Of a stretch of 11,808 nucleotides of DNA, positions 1 to 11,808 are shown in pieces (the first letter of the stretch is position 1; every line of letters starts with the position of its first letter). The notes under the pieces are model-generated. The model worked only from the letters and a program-made list of their open reading frames with translations, did no database searches and was not told the DNA's origin. Position numbers and translations under genes: made by a program. The stretch is from the NCBI GenBank assembly GCA_028565715.1, contig JAOXYC010198240.1, positions 1 through 11,808 of the forward strand. The letters are read 5' to 3'. This DNA comes from Phoronis pallida. Lineage: Eukaryota; Phoronida; Phoronidae.

Positions 1-1
1 G

Positions 2-478
2 TTGATTTCATGCTTCAACTTTGCCACTAATAGAAGCCTGATCAGAAGTGGATGCCTCTGATATTGTCTTCAGTTTTTAACTGATGCACAGATGAACTTC
101 ACTGCATTTACTTAAAAGTCTGCATTGAGAACTTTTGGAATGACTCTTTGGAATAAAATGTTGATTTCATGCTTCAACTTTGCCACTAATAGAAGCCTGA
201 TCAGAAGTGGATGCCTCTGATATTGTCTTCAGTTTTAAACTGATGCACAGATGAACTTCAATGTATTTACTTAAAAGTCTGCATTGAGGACTTTTGGAAT
301 GACTCTTTGGAATAAAATGTTGATTTCATGCTTCAACTTTGCCACTAATAGAAGCCTGATCAGAAGTGGATGCCTCTGATATTGTCTTCAGTTTTAAACT
401 GATGCACAGATGAACTTCAATGTATTTACTTAAAAGTCTGCATTGAGGACTTTTGGAATGACTCTTTGGAATAAAATG
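2..478. repeat. 159-bp tandem repeat, three copies, derived from the last LIMK exon
   Basis: The units are 2-160, 161-319 and 320-478, marked by the restart of TTGATTTCATGCTTCAAC at 2, 161, 320 and again at 479 inside the coding exon. The two right-hand units are identical; the leftmost differs at a handful of bases. On the minus strand each ends in the sequence for ISEASTSDQASISGKVEA and TGA, close to the kinase's own end. The array probably continues beyond the left edge, so its true copy number is unknown. It falls in the gene's 3' UTR or just downstream. Confidence 0.95.
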
Positions 479-484
479 TTGATT

Positions 485-9128
<8,644 letters not shown>

Positions 9129-11808
9129 CTGAAAGAATAAACACAAAGTTACTAACAATTCATGTTTCATTCACAAAAACATTTTTCTTTATTCAATGCT
9201 CAATTTCTCAGATATTGACATTCAAGTGACAAAAAGTTTTTAAGTCATTCTTTCTTTTTTGTACCAGTGCAATAATTACGCAAGTTCTCAGATATTGACA
9301 TCTTTCAAATGAAACTATTTTTCTTTAATGCGGATATAAAACCTAATATACCATCTAGTAGATATATTAGCCTTTGTGATTTTAAATGTAATATTTCTTT
9401 TGAGAAAATATATTCACATTGTATTCTGGTAGACATATTGGGCTGTTACCGTGCACTGAGCGTACATTCCAACATGTTTTTTTAAACATAATACTTAAAA
9501 TGACATCACTTCGACATATTATCTTTCTGAAAAAACAGGTTACCATAATTTCATTGTTCAATTTCATGAGTCATCAGTCATGAATGTCAGGAAGTACATA
9601 CACAGTACTAATAATGATAGTTTATACACTTTGCAGACAAATTAGTGTCACCCTAAAACCAACGGGTACAACAACATCAATTGAATAAACCCAGAATTCA
9701 TTTGCAACTTATAATATTAATTTTTGAAATTGCCGGACCAAGAAGACTTTCACTCCTCCTGTTCGGGAGTTTTTTAAAACAATTACACTCACATTCTCTT
9801 TTTCACCAAAAGAATAGAATCAGTTAACAGCTTAGCTACCCATTACCATTGTATCACCTAATTGATAAACAGGGTAGGGTACGATAAAGATTATAGATTA
9901 TTCACATTCTTTTCTCATATTTTAGGAAGTGCAGGCCTTTTGTCAACTGCCCACGCATGCCTCAACAATGTAGACAAACGCGGGTAGTCTCATATTCTTC
10001 AAGGTGTGATTATTATATTGTTGTTGTTCAAAAATTTATTTTTTCATCAAACATATATACAAATTAAGAAATAATATAAAAATACATATTTGACGAGGTG
10101 GCCAACAAAGATTAAAAATCGCTAATAGCTGACCACCAATTATAATATAATTATATTTAAAGTAGACATTTTTTAACAAAGTAAACAATAAAAAGTTACT
10201 ATGAATGAAGTCTGACGGTGACACCGTTACTAAAGATGATGTTTGTTAACTTTTCGTAAACAGGCTGTTTCCTTCTTTAGGAGTATGTACATTTATACTT
10301 GTGTCACCAAAAGACATGATTAAATCATTCTTCACCATGAAAGCTTTGCCATTTTTTAAACAAACCCCAAGGAACCAAAACAGTACAAACCAAGTGAAAA
10401 GGTTAGTTAATGAATCATTATAATTTATTAATCACTAGATCTTAAAAAACCCAAACCCTACAAAAAGTCTAAACTGTGTTCCCCGGAAGGTATAGTCAGT
10501 GACGACAATAAATAATAACATTATTCAGCTGGTGAATAAAGTGACACACCACATACAAAATTCAACATAAAGCCCACTAATGGCTTTTTTATTTAATTTG
10601 AAAAATGTGTCTCGAACATGATACAGAAATCATTACAACTAGGCCAAATCCTTTGGAACCATGAATTTCAGTATATTATTCAATAGTGGATAAAACACAG
10701 AATATTGTTCATAAAAAATACTAAATATTCTGGATTTAAATAATAAAACGTTTTTGCGCTTCAAAAAACGTTTTTACTAGTTTCAATCCATGGTTTCAGT
10801 AAATCATTTATATATTTTAGTGAGTGACATTTGATAGTCATGTGTTTCATAAAAATAATCCAAATTCTTGTTACATGTATACCTCTTTGGTGACTCAACC
10901 TTTTTGTTCAGAAAAGGAATTTAATCTTCACCTTGTACCCAAATTATGAATAATCATAAAAGGAATAAAATGAATAAGGAATTGAATTACAAGAGACATA
11001 TTATGTACTTATGAATTAAATTAATCGACTTACAAACTTGAGAAATGTTGCTCACCAATAATTATTTGAGCTTATTTGAACACTTAAATAAGAAATAAGA
11101 CACAACCACTTGAAGTTTTTCAGCAATTCAAGGAATGGACTGTTATCAGTAAACATTATACACTCCCTACTCAAATATTTACAGATCAAGTATTTAATTA
11201 AAGATAACAGTTTATAGCACTACTACTGTAAAGTGATACTGGGGAAATATATTTTGATTGTGTTCCATATGCTACAGAAAGTTAAGATTGCAAATTTATT
11301 AGGTTTATTTTGACTCTTTTAATAATCAGCTGGCAATGTATCTGTCAACTACATGAACTTTGGCAATACCATATGATGCCATCCACAATTTGTTTTTAAA
11401 ATGATAGTTATGGATTATACATAAATTGTGTTTTGAAATTTTCTATGTCTTGCCTAGAAGCAAAAAGACTTCTTCTTCTTGTGTCCCCTTTCGAGGAAAG
11501 GGCCAAACTTCACTGACTGAAGGCACTGGCACCAAGTATGTAGGAGTGAAAGAGAATTTTTCTTTTTCATGCTCATCAACTCTACCCAGACGTTTCAAAA
11601 TGAGACCAGAAATATGGAATTGGATAGGCCGTGAACATCTCGTGAATCAGATACGATACTTCTAAAATTAAAACACATGTCTGAAAATGTATGCCCTAGG
11701 GCATTATCAATTTCACGTGTTTGGTCAATTTTCCTCAGGACACAGGTAAAGTCAGACACTACCATTGTTTTCTAATTTCTAAAGAGCGGTCAACTTCAGT
11801 CGTCTTTT
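9129..11808. other. Upstream LIMK intron (5' part outside window), no exon found
   Basis: This is 2.7 kb of AT-rich sequence. I looked on the minus strand for the first half of LIM1 (Cys-x2-Cys, then Trp-His-x2-Cys-Phe) with a phase-1 donor and found none. A 17-bp direct repeat, TTCTCAGATATTGACAT, occurs at 9205 and 9285. ATGCCCTAGGGCAT (11691-11704) is a perfect 14-bp palindrome. A plus-strand frame at 11426-11665 resembles no known protein. Confidence 0.6.
10021..10230 (-). mobile_element. Possible 3' end of a LINE-type retroelement (weak)
   Basis: On the minus strand, TTGGCCACCTCGTC is followed by a T/A-rich stretch, GATGAAAAAATAAATTTT and GAACAACAACAA. This order, a GC-richer block, then a T-rich 3' UTR, an AATAAA-like signal and a short CAA-repeat tail, resembles 3' ends of non-LTR elements. 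No reverse transcriptase sequence is present, so this is only a suggestion from composition. Confidence 0.25.

Noticed and set aside
9205-9301. 17-bp direct repeat TTCTCAGATATTGACAT as target-site duplication
   Set aside because: The 63 bp between the copies shows no inverted ends or element features.
9382-9567. Minus-strand frame with several Cys as the missing LIM1 half
   Set aside because: The Cys and His spacing does not fit a LIM domain, and no donor in the needed phase follows it.
9730-9775. Short hairpin CTCC...GGAG with T run, terminator-like
   Set aside because: The stem is too short and the locus is eukaryotic, so a rho-independent terminator is meaningless here.
11426-11665. 79-codon plus-strand open frame
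   Set aside because: No recognisable domain, no splice context, and composition like the surrounding AT-rich DNA; open frames of this size occur by chance.
11691-11704. Perfect palindrome ATGCCCTAGGGCAT
   Set aside because: A lone 14-bp palindrome in 11.8 kb is not surprising, and nothing nearby suggests a binding site.

Overview
The window is animal nuclear DNA. It is AT-rich, split by many GT-AG introns and littered with small tRNA-headed and fold-back repeats. It has no operons, Shine-Dalgarno sites or long open frames. Almost everything that can be supported as coding belongs to one gene on the minus strand: a LIM domain kinase (LIMK), the serine/threonine kinase that phosphorylates cofilin/ADF. 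Eleven exons between 9128 and 485 join in perfect phase into 624 codons plus a stop. They cover the second half of LIM1, all of LIM2, the PDZ domain, the Ser/Pro linker, the complete kinase domain and the C-terminus. The 5' end of the gene (start codon, first half of LIM1) lies beyond the right edge. The protein resembles vertebrate LIMK1 and LIMK2 about equally, and the introns carry tRNA-derived SINEs and palindromic MITEs. This suggests a marine invertebrate, possibly an echinoderm-like deuterostome, but the species cannot be fixed from the sequence.

Layout in transcript order (right to left): 11808-9129 is a long, apparently non-coding intron. Then come LIM1/LIM2 (9128-8993 and 8335-8226), LIM2 end plus PDZ start (7575-7381), PDZ (6691-6592), PDZ end plus linker (6397-6213), linker plus glycine loop (5117-4970), catalytic lysine and helix C (4556-4382), hinge region (3721-3618), catalytic loop to the activation segment and beyond (2890-2570), C-lobe (1564-1410), and the kinase end plus tail (731-485).

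The introns hold a TTAA-flanked, piggyBac-like fold-back MITE (2190-2538), a palindromic element (3451-3590), a TA-flanked palindromic MITE (8588-8749), three recognisable tRNA-headed SINE copies, and a tRNA-like sequence with a perfect inverted copy of its 3' half (2936-3070).

Two features stand out. First, an 83-bp tandem repeat (8782-9036) duplicates the end of the LIM1/LIM2 exon with its splice donor, so the pre-mRNA carries three donors in a row; only the first keeps the frame. Second, a 159-bp tandem repeat (2-478) just past the stop codon is built from the coding 3' end of the last exon. Because 159 is a multiple of three, each of the two nearest copies is a 52-codon open frame in register with the kinase and closed by the same TGA. 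I see no sign of a novel multi-gene system; the interest lies in how repeats have reworked this one kinase gene.
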